From positions 1-48,363 of the forward strand of contig SZPD01000001.1 of NCBI GenBank assembly GCA_030263515.1: a DNA stretch of 48,363 nt, given 5' to 3'. The notes under the pieces are model-generated. The model made no database searches, was not told the origin of the DNA, and was given only the letters and a program-made list of their open reading frames with translations. Numbering within the stretch: position 1 is the first letter of the stretch; the number at the start of each line of letters is the position of its first letter. This DNA comes from Anaerolineae bacterium CFX9. GTDB taxonomy: Bacteria > Chloroflexota > Anaerolineae > Aggregatilineales > Phototrophicaceae. Below are positions 20,381-29,888 of the stretch, in pieces. Position numbers and translations under genes: made by a program.

Positions 20381-21040
20381 CTAGAGCAAAGCAGTGGTTT
20401 CGGATGCCCCATTGGTCGAAATGGCGGGTGAAGTCGGGACTTCCAGCGTGAGCGGTTCGTTGTCTTCAACGGCGGCGGGTGGTTCGTCGCCGTCGGTGGA
20501 GTCGCCGACCTGCACGAAGTCTTCCAGCGCGAACAGCGCCATATCCCGCGCGGTCAGATGCTTCATCTTCTTCGTCAGCGCGTACACGTCGGGGATACGG
20601 ATCGGCGTTTCGCCGTCCCACAGCTTGCCATCGATCAGGGTGGCAGCGAGCTGTACCGCCTGACGGTAAGCGGCAGCATCCGTCTCTCCGCCCGTGAGCT
20701 TGAGATGGCTGATCTTGACCGTCTTCACCCCCTTCTTGAGCGGAATATCGACCGTCGGTTCCGCAGGCGCAGGTGGCGGCGCAGTTTTCTTGCTGCTGAC
20801 TGGTGTCGTTGTCGGCGGAGGCAGTTCGGCGATGATGGGCGGTTCGGCTTCGACGGCAGACAATGCCATCACGCCGTCTTTGATGATTGCCGTGAGATCG
20901 GACAGGTTGGCGTAGGCGAACTGACGGACGTGCGCGAGATCGCCGCGCTGAATGAGCAGCGTGCCGTGCCGTTCATCGCTCTCACTGTCAGGCAGCGTGA
21001 GCGTGATGACGGTCGGTGCTTTGGCGTTTTTCTTTGCCAT
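20381..21040 (-). CDS. PRTRC protein E-like (by position)
   Basis: This 219-residue protein has an N-terminal beta-rich segment (PTVITLTLPDSES, GTLLIQRGDLAHV), a Pro/Thr-rich linker around residues 70-95, and a C-terminal helical part (AYRQAVQLAATLIDG, LTKKMKHLTARDMALFALEDFV). No catalytic motif is present. It directly precedes the ubiquitin-like gene, the usual place of PRTRC protein E, but sequence proof is missing. GAAAGGAAA lies about 7 bases before the ATG. It probably heads the PRTRC unit. Confidence 0.65.
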   Translation of the reverse strand: MAKKNAKAPTVITLTLPDSESDERHGTLLIQRGDLAHVRQFAYANLSDLTAIIKDGVMALSAVEAEPPIIAELPPPTTTPVSSKKTAPPPAPAEPTVDIPLKKGVKTVKISHLKLTGGETDAAAYRQAVQLAATLIDGKLWDGETPIRIPDVYALTKKMKHLTARDMALFALEDFVQVGDSTDGDEPPAAVEDNEPLTLEVPTSPAISTNGASETTALL

Positions 21041-21133
21041 GAGGCGTTTCCTTTCACTGATTTAGCGGATGAGATGGGGATTTGAGACAGGCGTTTTGGA
21101 GACGGGCATCACCTCCTTTCGTGGCGCATCGTT

Positions 21134-21358
21134 TCAGTCATGGGACTGGCGCTCGCGCTCGTCCAGCACGTCAAGCGCGAATGCCTGGTGCAGCGCCTGC
21201 GGGTCATAACTGTCTTCATCGAGTTCCTGTGCTACGATGTCTTCCCGTGCGGCATATCGGATCGCGTCGGGCTGTAAGTGATCCAGATCGCTGCCCATCG
21301 TGCGCGCGTATTGCACGCCAAGACGGTAGAAGTCGTGCCATCGTTTGTCGTTGTTCAT
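21134..21358 (-). CDS. Small hypothetical protein coupled to the primase
   Basis: This 74-residue acidic protein starts at MNNDKRWHDFY. The ribosome site GAAAGGAA lies inside the end of the primase gene and the ATG overlaps its stop as ATGA, so the longer form starting at 21421 is rejected. The sequence is helical and acidic (AREDIVAQELDEDSYDPQAL). No known motif. It precedes the PRTRC E-like gene by about 90 bp. Confidence 0.6.
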   Translation of the reverse strand: MNNDKRWHDFYRLGVQYARTMGSDLDHLQPDAIRYAAREDIVAQELDEDSYDPQALHQAFALDVLDERERQSHD

Positions 21359-22287
21359 AGCGTTCCTTTCATTCGTGCCTGTGGGCTGTTGATTGGGAGA
21401 TGAATACCGAGTGCCGGACACAAATCCCTGAGCAGGAGCGTGCCGCAGACGTGGCAGAAGCCGTAGCCGGTTTTTCTGTTGAACCCGAAGGAAGGATGGT
21501 GGTCAGCGTGTTTGTGACGCTCCGGGAAGGGACACACGCCGTTGAGCCAATCGCCGCGCGGTTTGCAGCCGCACGCGAGCAGCGTGTTCGTCACCTGTGC
21601 AACGAGATCGGGATGGGGGATGTACGGTGAAGATTGATGACTGGCGCGGCACTGGGTGACGCGCGGCGATACCGAGGATACCGGCAGGAAGGTGGTGAAG
21701 TCATCCAGTGCGTAACGCTGCTCGTGGAGTTCGATCAGGTGGCAGCGGGCATGATGACGTGATGGTTTTGTGTTCACCGTCGATGGGATTCGCAGGCTCT
21801 GGGCAACACTGAGCCTGTCGCCATGCAACGCAGCGGCTAATCCGCACAGCAGACAGCGCGTCAGTTCGAGATCGGCTGTTGGTTCGTCCAGCCACCAGTA
21901 GGCGTGATACCCGCCGCCGCTGTGGACGATGCACGAGGGCGTTGGTGACGCAGCTTGCAACCGTCTGAGCGCATTGGGCGATGGATCGTCAACATCGACA
22001 AACAGCGCCGGAAGCGCGACGACATCCGCTGTGCTGCCGCGCTGCCACCGAGTCAATCCCGGACGACGCAGCCCGACCGCGAAATACGCCCCCCAATTGA
22101 GCGCGTTCGCGCCGTCGAGCTTCGCCAGCGCGTCATGTAGTGCAGCAGGATTGTCCAGCGGAATGTGACGCGAAGGTGTGCGCTGTTTTCCGTCGGGATG
22201 GATGGCGGTAAGCGTGAGGCAGGTCTGAGGATAGGCGGCGCAGCACGCCAGCAACGCCGCGAAAAACGTACCCCGTTCGTCACGCAT
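21355..22287 (-). CDS. AEP/RepB-type primase-like protein with C-terminal zinc finger
   Basis: This 310-residue protein resembles plasmid replication primases of the archaeo-eukaryotic primase superfamily. LFVDVDDPSPNAL (near residues 91-103) supplies the metal-binding DxD, and IVHSGGGYHAYWWLD (near 118-133) the SGGGxH nucleotide site. The last 70 residues form a CHC2-like zinc finger (CPFPERHKHADHHPSFGF, then FCHVCGT) of the sort used by DnaG-type primases for template contact. It starts 4 bp beyond the end of the methyltransferase-helicase gene. Likely role: priming plasmid replication. The weak upstream start region leaves the N terminus a little uncertain. Confidence 0.8.
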   Translation of the reverse strand: MRDERGTFFAALLACCAAYPQTCLTLTAIHPDGKQRTPSRHIPLDNPAALHDALAKLDGANALNWGAYFAVGLRRPGLTRWQRGSTADVVALPALFVDVDDPSPNALRRLQAASPTPSCIVHSGGGYHAYWWLDEPTADLELTRCLLCGLAAALHGDRLSVAQSLRIPSTVNTKPSRHHARCHLIELHEQRYALDDFTTFLPVSSVSPRVTQCRASHQSSPYIPHPDLVAQVTNTLLACGCKPRGDWLNGVCPFPERHKHADHHPSFGFNRKTGYGFCHVCGTLLLRDLCPALGIHLPINSPQARMKGTL

Positions 22288-22291
22288 GGCA

Positions 22292-25200
22292 TTAGAACAA
22301 TGCCAACTGTTGCGTGAGCGGCTCGTTGTCGGCTTCGGACTGCGGAAAGGCGATCACTCTGTGTTCGGTTCGGCGTGAAGGCTTCGACGAAAGCGGACGC
22401 TGCGGCTTGACGACACGGACGGCAGGCTTATTGTCGCCACCGCTGGCACTGAGCACCAGCAGTTTCGCGGACACTTCCTGCTCACAGCCCGGAAAGACGA
22501 TGCGATGTTCGGTCAGCCATGCCGCGATCTCCGCCGCAGCGCCGCTGTCGAGCAGTGTCATCAGATCGGCACGCAGTCGCACCCACTCGTTCTCGTCGGC
22601 TACCAGATGCACCGTCTCCAGATAGGCGGTGACGGTTTCGACCGGACGCGCAGCGACTTCATCCGCTGCCACTCGCTTGCGTGATGAGTGATCATCGACT
22701 GGGGTGATCGTCGCGCCGAGTTCCAACGCTAACGCGAACAACGGATCCGGCTCGTCCACTGGCAGAGGATCGCTGCCCGCATCAATGCTTTCAATGTTCC
22801 AGTACGCTGCATCCTCGGTGTCGATCTCGCTCACAGCATCCGACGCCTTGAACAACTGCGATGGGTCGAGCAGGCTCTCGTCGCGCCCAATCGCTTCCAG
22901 CAGCGCTTCTTCGAATCCGCCCTCACCTTCGGTTAGAGCGTCCAGCCCGGTCAAGCCGACATCGCCCGTGAGCAGCTTTGCTGCCCGCTGCTTGCGCGAC
23001 ATCAACTGGACAGCGGTCTGCTCCATCGTTCCCTCAGCGTACAGATACACGACCTTGCAGTGTTCGTGCGTCTGATTCAGGCGGTACGACCGCGCTGCCG
23101 CTTGCATTAGCGTCGAGAGATTGAAGACCAGCTCGTAGAAGATCAACGTCGGGAAGTGGATGAGATCCAAGCCGGTTTTGACCAACTCGGGATTACACAG
23201 GACGACGTTTGTTCCTTTCGCGATCTCGCGCTCGATGACCGCTTCGCGCCGCTCGGCATCGACCGTGTTCTTGAGGATGAAGGTCCGCGCTTCCGGCACC
23301 TGCTGATTCAGCAGACTTTCGAGGCGCGGCTGGATGTCGCGGGTGGCCGTTTGCCGGAAGTAGATCACGCACGGGCGATTGGCGGCCAGTTCTGCTTGCA
23401 CCAGATCGATCAGTGCCTGTTCTTTGGCATAGATACGCTCTTCGCCGTAGCTTGGCAGGCTGACAACCGTGTACGGTTCCTTCGCACCGGTGATCGGGTG
23501 TTTGAGGTTGTGAATCACGTCATATGGGCGATAAGGTGCATTAGGCCAGCCCATCGACCACTGCAAGTACGCGCCACGAAACGTCGTGTCGCCCTCCCAT
23601 CGCCGCTGGATGAGGTAGTCCTTGAGGCGCTGGCGCGTGCGGTCGTATTCGGCGTAGACGTCCTTATCGAGTTCGACCGGCTGCGCGATTTCCTCGTACT
23701 GCGGCAGCGCTTTGCCTAAGTCGGCGAGCGAGAAGAAAATCGCATGATCCAGCACTTCGGCGACCAGCAGCGGCGAGATGCCCGGCGCTTCCTGATACGG
23801 ACGCTCGTAGGTCGATGTCCCCGTGTACGCGCCGGTATCGCGGTCATAGCTTGGGCGTTCCTCGACAACTTGCTCCCTAACTCCCATATCGGCAACCCAG
23901 CGCGACTCGGCGCGCCCACGCTGATAGCGAAGCTCACCGAAGGTATTGCTGCTCTCACTCACTACCTCTTGAAATTGGTGGGAGCCACGCTCTTTCCGGC
24001 TGAAGCGTTTGCCGCCGCCCCAGTTATAGCGCTGGCGCACGCGCGGATTGATGGCATATTCGAGGTTGAAGATCGACGACGAGCGTCCGTTGAATGGCGT
24101 GCCGGTCATCGCCAGCACTTTCTGCGCCAGTCCTGCCATCCGGCTGAAGGCTTCGCCGTTGCCGGTGTCGCCGTGCTGTGCCTCATGCACTTCATCCCAG
24201 ATCAGCAGATAGACCCGATCCGGGTACATCCTTTTGAGGTATTCATCCAGCCGGTAACGTGGATTCTTCGGCGGATATTTCTCGCCCGGCTTCGGTTGTG
24301 AACCACGGTCACGACTTTCGCGCCAGAGCGGTGTCTGACACACGCCGCAGGTGCGCTTGCCGCCTTCCAGCCACGATTGCGATGCGGTTGCGCTCACGCC
24401 TTTCTTTTCCTGCATGATCGTGCCCCCACAGTGCGGGCATTTCGGCACGCGCTCACGGCGGATGCGCTGATGCGGCAGATAACCATCGGGTACAGGCGAT
24501 CCGTGTCGCCACAGCGCGACCGCTTCGCTCCGCCAGACGACCGCTGATTCCCACGCACAACCCAACTTGGTCAGGTCGCGTTTGATCAGACCAATCTTCG
24601 GCACATGCGCGGGCAAGGCTTCCGCGCGATCCATGAAGCGCTTGACCTCTTCATGCCGGTCGAGACGTTCGATAGCCGCTTTCGGCGCAATGCTGACCAG
24701 TTCGCGTTTCCACTTCTCGATCAGGTGCGGCGGCGCGACGATCAGGACGACTTGCTTCGGGCTGATGTCATTTGCTAAAGCTTTCACAACGCCGGAAGCC
24801 ATACTGATTGCTGCCGCTCCGCCCATGAGCGTTTTTCCCGTGCCCATCGAACCGATCAGCAAAATACTGTTTCGGGACTGAAAGCCCCGCGCCACTGCGC
24901 CGACGACGTGCTTCTGCGCGGTATACATGGGGTACTTTCCCTTCAAACGGATGCGATCCAACCAGCCACCGATCCCGGCAAAGTCAAAACCGTACATGGG
25001 TTTGAACCTGGTGCTGAGATACTGGGCCAGTGCCCGCTTGTTGGATGTGATGAAGCCAAGCAGTGCCTCATCGCCTTCCATCTCGACCGTTGTGCCATCG
25101 CTGCCGAGCAGGGAGAGTGTCGTCGTCGGTTTCAGGCGGATGGTCGTCTTCTTGACCTGCCGTTCCGGGTCATTCGGATCAGCTTCGACCTCGACGCGGG

Positions 25201-26122
25201 CGACCTGCTCGACGTGACGGGTTTTGCCGCGCAGCGCCACCCGTCCGTACTCGTCAGTCTCGATCACCGCACCGTCGGCGACCCCGGCTGCCAGCACCAG
25301 TGCCAGATGTCCCGGACGTGGCGCAACCACCGGCTCGATCTCGGCGGGTGGCGGTGGCACGTCCAGCAGCGCTTGAAACCCACTCGTCTTCCATGCGCCC
25401 TGCTCTTCAATCAGCTTCAGTCCGGCAGTCTCATCGAGCATGTCCGGCGCGAACACGAAGCGCTGGATGGCGCGCGGTGCGGGCAGGCGATAACGCGGTT
25501 CTGCCTGCACGGTCAGCGGCTGCGGATGATCGCGATCACGGATGATCTGGTCGTAGAGCGCCGTTGCGTCGAGCGGCACACCTTTGACCGCAGCGACGAC
25601 GCACTGGTCGTACTCGCCGAGATGCTTCCCCGGCAACGCCCACACGTCTACGCGGCTGCTGTGCTTGGCCAGAAACGCTGCCGCTTCCTGGGTGATGTGC
25701 TGGCGATACACGCACCACAGCGCGAGTCCGCCGTCCTGTATCCACTTCCACGCATGACGCAGATAACGGAACTCGACCCGCTTGCTGCCGGATGCCGCCG
25801 TGTCGTGGTCGTAAGGTGGATTGAGCCATGCCGCGCCAAAGGCATTGTTCGATGCCACTAGACGCTCGACATCGCAGCGCACCGCCTGCGTTGTGCCAAA
25901 GCGGGTGATGCACGCCGCCGCGCGCTCGCCGTCGAGTTCATTGGCATATGGCGTGACATGCCATGCCTGTGCTGCCGCTTCGAGAAACGCGCCGTCTCCG
26001 GCGAATGGATCCAGCAGCCGCACGGCAGAGGTACTGGGCATGACTAATGAAAGGAGCGCCGGATAGTGGCGCTCCTCGATGGGCAGATAGCCCATGATCA
26101 TTTTCGATTCGGCTCGTGCCAT
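22292..26122 (-). CDS. DNA N6-adenine methyltransferase (DUF6094-like) fused to SNF2-type helicase
   Basis: This 1276-residue protein has two enzymes in one chain. Residues 1-200 form a Rossmann methyltransferase with SAM motif DPFAGDG at 38-44 and catalytic NPPY at 101-104, as in DUF6094 proteins of mobile elements. A linker leads to a large SF2/SNF2 helicase: Walker A GSMGTGKT near 424-431, DEVH near 640, and a C-lobe with AARSYRLNQ. A Cys4 zinc insert (CPHC near 563, CGVC near 593) is embedded between the motor motifs. CAGGAGC lies 7 bases before the ATG, and a terminator separates it from upstream genes. It probably modifies and remodels plasmid DNA, perhaps as anti-restriction or during transfer. 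Confidence 0.87.
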   Translation of the reverse strand: MARAESKMIMGYLPIEERHYPALLSLVMPSTSAVRLLDPFAGDGAFLEAAAQAWHVTPYANELDGERAAACITRFGTTQAVRCDVERLVASNNAFGAAWLNPPYDHDTAASGSKRVEFRYLRHAWKWIQDGGLALWCVYRQHITQEAAAFLAKHSSRVDVWALPGKHLGEYDQCVVAAVKGVPLDATALYDQIIRDRDHPQPLTVQAEPRYRLPAPRAIQRFVFAPDMLDETAGLKLIEEQGAWKTSGFQALLDVPPPPAEIEPVVAPRPGHLALVLAAGVADGAVIETDEYGRVALRGKTRHVEQVARVEVEADPNDPERQVKKTTIRLKPTTTLSLLGSDGTTVEMEGDEALLGFITSNKRALAQYLSTRFKPMYGFDFAGIGGWLDRIRLKGKYPMYTAQKHVVGAVARGFQSRNSILLIGSMGTGKTLMGGAAAISMASGVVKALANDISPKQVVLIVAPPHLIEKWKRELVSIAPKAAIERLDRHEEVKRFMDRAEALPAHVPKIGLIKRDLTKLGCAWESAVVWRSEAVALWRHGSPVPDGYLPHQRIRRERVPKCPHCGGTIMQEKKGVSATASQSWLEGGKRTCGVCQTPLWRESRDRGSQPKPGEKYPPKNPRYRLDEYLKRMYPDRVYLLIWDEVHEAQHGDTGNGEAFSRMAGLAQKVLAMTGTPFNGRSSSIFNLEYAINPRVRQRYNWGGGKRFSRKERGSHQFQEVVSESSNTFGELRYQRGRAESRWVADMGVREQVVEERPSYDRDTGAYTGTSTYERPYQEAPGISPLLVAEVLDHAIFFSLADLGKALPQYEEIAQPVELDKDVYAEYDRTRQRLKDYLIQRRWEGDTTFRGAYLQWSMGWPNAPYRPYDVIHNLKHPITGAKEPYTVVSLPSYGEERIYAKEQALIDLVQAELAANRPCVIYFRQTATRDIQPRLESLLNQQVPEARTFILKNTVDAERREAVIEREIAKGTNVVLCNPELVKTGLDLIHFPTLIFYELVFNLSTLMQAAARSYRLNQTHEHCKVVYLYAEGTMEQTAVQLMSRKQRAAKLLTGDVGLTGLDALTEGEGGFEEALLEAIGRDESLLDPSQLFKASDAVSEIDTEDAAYWNIESIDAGSDPLPVDEPDPLFALALELGATITPVDDHSSRKRVAADEVAARPVETVTAYLETVHLVADENEWVRLRADLMTLLDSGAAAEIAAWLTEHRIVFPGCEQEVSAKLLVLSASGGDNKPAVRVVKPQRPLSSKPSRRTEHRVIAFPQSEADNEPLTQQLALF

Positions 26123-26142
26123 GAGAGCTGGCTCCTGGAATC

Positions 26143-26168
26143 AAAAAAGTCCTCGTTTGCACGAGGAC
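26143..26168 (-). terminator. Intrinsic terminator upstream of the methyltransferase-helicase
   Basis: On the - strand the stem GTCCTCG/CGAGGAC with a 6-nt loop is followed by TTTTTTG. It lies 26 bp past the stop of the 82-residue gene and 21 bp before the next start, so the methyltransferase-helicase needs its own promoter or read-through. Confidence 0.82.
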
Positions 26169-26193
26169 TTTAGCGGTCGATTAGCGTGGTGCG

Positions 26194-26442
26194 TTACTGC
26201 TGCTCGAATAAATCGAGATATTCGGTCGGCATCAGCCGGTTAGGGAGTTCAGAGTCGGCATCCAGCGGTTCGTGGAAGCCCAGCTCGATCATGCAGCGCA
26301 GGATGGCATGATACTGGCGGACAATCGTCTCAGCGTGGGGAGCATTTTTGTTTCCCCGCCACAGCGCTGCTAAATCGCTGAGTTTAAGTTCCATCGTCTT
26401 GAGCAGTCGCTCATCGACCGGGATCGTATTCGTTGGCATCAT
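26194..26442 (-). CDS. Small hypothetical protein
   Basis: This 82-residue helical protein (ERLLKTMELKLSDLAALW, ETIVRQYHAILRCMIELGF) has no known motif. Tandem ATGs at 26442 and 26439 are both possible; GGAAGG lies about 10 bases upstream, inside the end of the preceding gene. It follows the papain-like candidate by 3 bp and is the last gene before a strong terminator. Confidence 0.65.
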   Translation of the reverse strand: MMPTNTIPVDERLLKTMELKLSDLAALWRGNKNAPHAETIVRQYHAILRCMIELGFHEPLDADSELPNRLMPTEYLDLFEQQ

Positions 26443-26445
26443 CAG

Positions 26446-26991
26446 TTAATTTCCTTCCGGTTTCCAACGTGTGCCTTCACTTTCCAGCACCGCAATGTAA
26501 CGCGCCAGCTGTCCGGTGGGTTCCGGGAGCGGCAGTGCCAGACGACGGGGAAAGGTCGCGCAGTTATCCCGATCCGGCAGCGGCGGTTGTCCGCGTTCGG
26601 GGAAGGCATACGTGAATACTGTTTTTTCAGTATACCACTGAAGTGCCTGCGCTCGAACCTGCTCATAGTCCGCATCGGGAAGTTCAACGGTCACTTGCCA
26701 TACATCAGTTCGCGCGCCACTTTGATGCAGTTCATCGGCACGCACAAAAATTGCGCGGTCAGCTTGCAGTGCGCCGTCGAGCGGCTCATTTTCCTTCAAC
26801 CACTCAATCGCTGCTTCCTCGCCACCTACAGCTTCAATGGCTTCGGGTGTCGGGTGAAAACCAAAGATGAATTGAGGATCGTCCTCAAACGCAAAGCCGA
26901 CATGCCCGGCACGGATCAATGCCGGTTCTGTTTTGTATTCCGGTGCTTGAAAGCTCGTGCCGCGAAAGCCAATGAGATAGATTTTCTTCAT
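26446..26991 (-). CDS. Hypothetical protein, possible permuted papain-like (NlpC/P60-type) fold
   Basis: This is a 181-residue protein. AGHVGFAFEDDP with an early His, FGFHPTPEAIEAV, and a later DNCATFPRRLALPLP with Cys recall permuted NlpC/P60 or LRAT-like enzymes, where the His precedes the Cys. If right, it would be a thiol hydrolase or acyltransferase. No signal peptide is present, so it would act in the cytoplasm. It could instead be a structural relative. It is transcribed with the 82-residue gene and follows the 726-residue gene by 33 bp. The fold suggestion rests only on motif spacing. Confidence 0.65.
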   Translation of the reverse strand: MKKIYLIGFRGTSFQAPEYKTEPALIRAGHVGFAFEDDPQFIFGFHPTPEAIEAVGGEEAAIEWLKENEPLDGALQADRAIFVRADELHQSGARTDVWQVTVELPDADYEQVRAQALQWYTEKTVFTYAFPERGQPPLPDRDNCATFPRRLALPLPEPTGQLARYIAVLESEGTRWKPEGN

Positions 26992-27024
26992 ACGTACTCC
27001 GATACAACACTGTCAATTATACGC

Positions 27025-29205
27025 TCAAGGCAGGCTGATAATGCCCTGTTCTAGCCCGCCGGTGATCAGGCGTGTCCACGCATCGACATCCAGATCGACG
27101 CTCAGAAGATCAATCCCGCCTGCCGAGCGCGTCTTGCGGACGAGCATCGCTTTCTGACCCGTGTCGTACAAGTACGCCGACCATGCATCGAACACTGGGA
27201 TGTTGACGAGTTGCGTGACATGATGCTTGAGCTTGGCGGTCGCCTGCGCGTCGCTGGTACGAAAGATGAACGTGGTCGCCTTGCCGCCGTAGTTCGGTGT
27301 CACCGCCCAATCATGGACGAGCAGCAGCGATGCAAACCGTGCTTCGGGTAGATAATGCAGATAGGGATGATACATGCCTGAGTTCCCCTCTCCGGCAGTC
27401 AGTTCGGTGGCAGGCGCATCCAGTGGGATGACGGAAACCTGTTCACCTTTCGACAGTTTCGCCCGGATCGCTTCAACCGCCATGCGCGGTCCCGCCATAT
27501 TCACGAAGATACAAATGCCCTCATGTACCGACCAGCCATAGCAAAACACCTGTCCGGTGATGCTGCCCGTCATTTCGCCGACATACGTCTGCCCAATCTG
27601 TGCCATCCGTCCGTTGGAGAGGGGAACTGTTGGCGGCGTGGCAAGAACTTCCATTTGCGTGGCGCGAATAGCCGATTGCACCGCATCGAGCGGTTCGCCT
27701 TCAGATGGCATGGGGACAGGCTTGATGATGCGGATGGCAGGTGTCTGTTCTTCATCCGGCACGGCAGAAGTTTCGATACCGTTTTCAGAGACGTCAGATG
27801 GTGAATGGACGGGCGCTGGCTGTAATCCAGCATCGATGAGCTGACGTTTGATTTCAGCATCGGTTGGCGGCAGCGCTGCGCCGGGCGGTACGACAGCACC
27901 ATGCTCGATCTTGATACCGGGGATCGGTTCGAGCATGGTGAGTTCACGCTCAAAGCACCAGCAGACACCGATGCCTTCAAACTCCACATCATAGCTCCAG
28001 CCATGTGTGGCGTTATGGTTGTACAGCCGAACCACCTTTCCGCGTCTTCCAGTCGGAATAGGTTTGCCATCCTCTGTTTCGAGTTCATGACGCGCGTAGA
28101 CGGTCTCAGTTAGCCCGAATAACCGCGCTAGCGGCTCATTCGCGGATGTTTTCCTGATCGGCATCCCCAGGATTTGCGCTGCTTCAGCGACGGTACAAGG
28201 CTCCTCATCGATGAATGGCACAGCCGCCACCAGCATGTCCAGTGCTGCCACTTTGTCCGGCTGCTCGAAATGCCATTTCCGCGTATAGAGAGAATACAGA
28301 GCGTTGTTGACTTGGAGCGCTTTCTGGATGGTCGGTAACGGATTGCCCGCGCGATCCTGAGGTGGCAGGTCAAATTCCCATACGATGTTGGGTTGATCGC
28401 GGCGGTTGCGCCAGGTTGTCCGCGTGGCAAAAATGCCATTCTCTCCCTTCACGATGATGTCGCCGTTCGAGCCGCGCTCCTTGCCGATGATCCGTCCACC
28501 GAAAATCGTCAGAAGTGGCGACGCTGATTCTACGACTGGTTCTGTGTCGGATGCCTCATCGCTAGACTGCGTTTCACTCGTCACCAGCGTGTGAATCGCA
28601 GCGGGCAGTTCCGCACCGATGAAATACCACGCCTTACGTTTGCCACTCCAGCGCGCGCCCTGTCGCTTGAGCAGGTCACGGTGCGGATAGGTGTCACCGT
28701 GCAGCCACCACCAGACTCTGCCGCCTTCTTCGCGCTGGCTGCGTTCAGCCGTGATGCCCGTCACTGCGCTCTCCCGCACACCTGTAGATGGTGATGGCGG
28801 ACGGAAACCCGTCGGATCAAAGTTCGGACCGACGCGATAGCCCGGCTCGGTATAGTCGGCGTGCGTGCTGTCAGGCAGCGCCCACCACTTCCGGTCGCGC
28901 CACAGATACACTGCAGCACGATGATGCTGACGGGTGATTTGCACCGCCTTCGCCAGTTCATCCACACTCACCGTGAGCAGGATGTGACCGTGCCTCACGA
29001 CAACATCGCTATCAACCTGAAGGTAGCGATAGGATGCCTGCCTGGGCGACACATCATGGGCATTCTCGCCGTACAGCGTCAGCAGCACGGGCATGACGGC
29101 GCTGGTGTAGCCCAGCTTATACGCACTGACGGTTTTGCCAGTCTGCGGATGCCTGATCCGCTGTGCGCCGTAAGTATCGACCGCGATGATGTGTTGATCA
29201 GCCAT
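27025..29205 (-). CDS. Large hypothetical backbone protein with DUF5710-like segment
   Basis: This 726-residue protein starts at MADQHII. The ATG overlaps the stop of the SLOG gene (ATGGCTGA), so the longer open frame upstream is rejected. A short segment near residues 175-205 (GDTYPHRDLLKRQGARW, then KAWYF) resembles the DUF5710-type motif found in plasmid primase and ArdC-like proteins. The middle holds a region on a Pro/Thr-rich linker, and the C-terminal part (about 550-726) is alpha/beta. No catalytic motif is evident. It probably belongs to plasmid maintenance or transfer. Confidence 0.75.
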   Translation of the reverse strand: MADQHIIAVDTYGAQRIRHPQTGKTVSAYKLGYTSAVMPVLLTLYGENAHDVSPRQASYRYLQVDSDVVVRHGHILLTVSVDELAKAVQITRQHHRAAVYLWRDRKWWALPDSTHADYTEPGYRVGPNFDPTGFRPPSPSTGVRESAVTGITAERSQREEGGRVWWWLHGDTYPHRDLLKRQGARWSGKRKAWYFIGAELPAAIHTLVTSETQSSDEASDTEPVVESASPLLTIFGGRIIGKERGSNGDIIVKGENGIFATRTTWRNRRDQPNIVWEFDLPPQDRAGNPLPTIQKALQVNNALYSLYTRKWHFEQPDKVAALDMLVAAVPFIDEEPCTVAEAAQILGMPIRKTSANEPLARLFGLTETVYARHELETEDGKPIPTGRRGKVVRLYNHNATHGWSYDVEFEGIGVCWCFERELTMLEPIPGIKIEHGAVVPPGAALPPTDAEIKRQLIDAGLQPAPVHSPSDVSENGIETSAVPDEEQTPAIRIIKPVPMPSEGEPLDAVQSAIRATQMEVLATPPTVPLSNGRMAQIGQTYVGEMTGSITGQVFCYGWSVHEGICIFVNMAGPRMAVEAIRAKLSKGEQVSVIPLDAPATELTAGEGNSGMYHPYLHYLPEARFASLLLVHDWAVTPNYGGKATTFIFRTSDAQATAKLKHHVTQLVNIPVFDAWSAYLYDTGQKAMLVRKTRSAGGIDLLSVDLDVDAWTRLITGGLEQGIISLP

Positions 29206-29659
29206 AAGGTTGTGGACTCCGGTCAAAGTTGATGAGATGCGCTTCCTTGCCGCGCTGCACCGCATATTCGTACCCGGCGAACGTGCCGGGACTGTCGCCG
29301 TTCCAGATAAATACCGAGCGCTGGCACATATCAACCATCCAGCGATCGCGGGCGGTGTAGCCAGCGAGCAGCCTGCCGCCGGAACTGCGATACAGATCGT
29401 GCGCCACCTTGACATAGCTGCCATGTTTGCAGCCGTAGTTACGGGGGAAATTGGCGATACCGGCGACAATCACCCGTGCTTTCAGGCGGCGGCATTCCTG
29501 CACAACCGCCATATCCACGCCTTTCGGGTTGTCGCCGACGAGGATCATCCAACCGAGCCGATGCGCGCGGCGGACGGCACGGCAGGTGTAGTCGAGCATT
29601 TCGCGGGTGGCATAGCGGCTGCCCGCGATCATCAGGTGTGTGGTCGTCTGAATCTGCAT
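29198..29659 (-). CDS. SLOG-superfamily protein (DUF2493/YspA-like)
   Basis: This 153-residue Rossmann-like protein has the SLOG signature: HLMIAGSRYATREML, then LGWMILVGDNPKGVDMAV, and a late GTFAGYEYAVQRGKEA. SLOG proteins bind nucleotides or their derivatives, and some sense second messengers; others act on nucleoside ligands. The start MQIQ at 29659 is fixed by a strong AAGGAGG 5 bases upstream; a start 10 codons earlier is rejected. It heads a leftward unit whose 5' leader contains a long imperfect hairpin (29698-29741). Coupled to the 726-residue gene. Confidence 0.8.
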   Translation of the reverse strand: MQIQTTTHLMIAGSRYATREMLDYTCRAVRRAHRLGWMILVGDNPKGVDMAVVQECRRLKARVIVAGIANFPRNYGCKHGSYVKVAHDLYRSSGGRLLAGYTARDRWMVDMCQRSVFIWNGDSPGTFAGYEYAVQRGKEAHLINFDRSPQPYG

Positions 29660-29888
29660 AACCACCTCCTTGAGAGATACATAGGTCAAGAAATGGAACC
29701 GCGCCGCCTCTCAGTCTGTGAAGCTGAGAAGCAGCGCGGAGCAATAGCCGTTGAAACTCCTCTATGATGCCCGGTTGCGGCCCGAACGTGACCCACTGAG
29801 AGCGCCTCATGCGACACTCCAGCACGTATTCAGAGGTCTTTCCGACGCGGCTTCTTTTTCTTCACCGCAGTTCGCGACCATCGGTCAT

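Noticed and set aside
24908-25861. 317-codon + strand open frame opposite the methyltransferase-helicase
   Set aside because: The - strand frame has intact SAM, NPPY and Walker motifs; the + strand translation is rich in Arg, His and Gln, as typical for antisense shadows.
29206-29469. N-terminal extension of the 726-residue protein to 814 residues
   Set aside because: It would overlap most of the SLOG gene; the ATG at 29205 is coupled to the SLOG stop and the extension is low-complexity.
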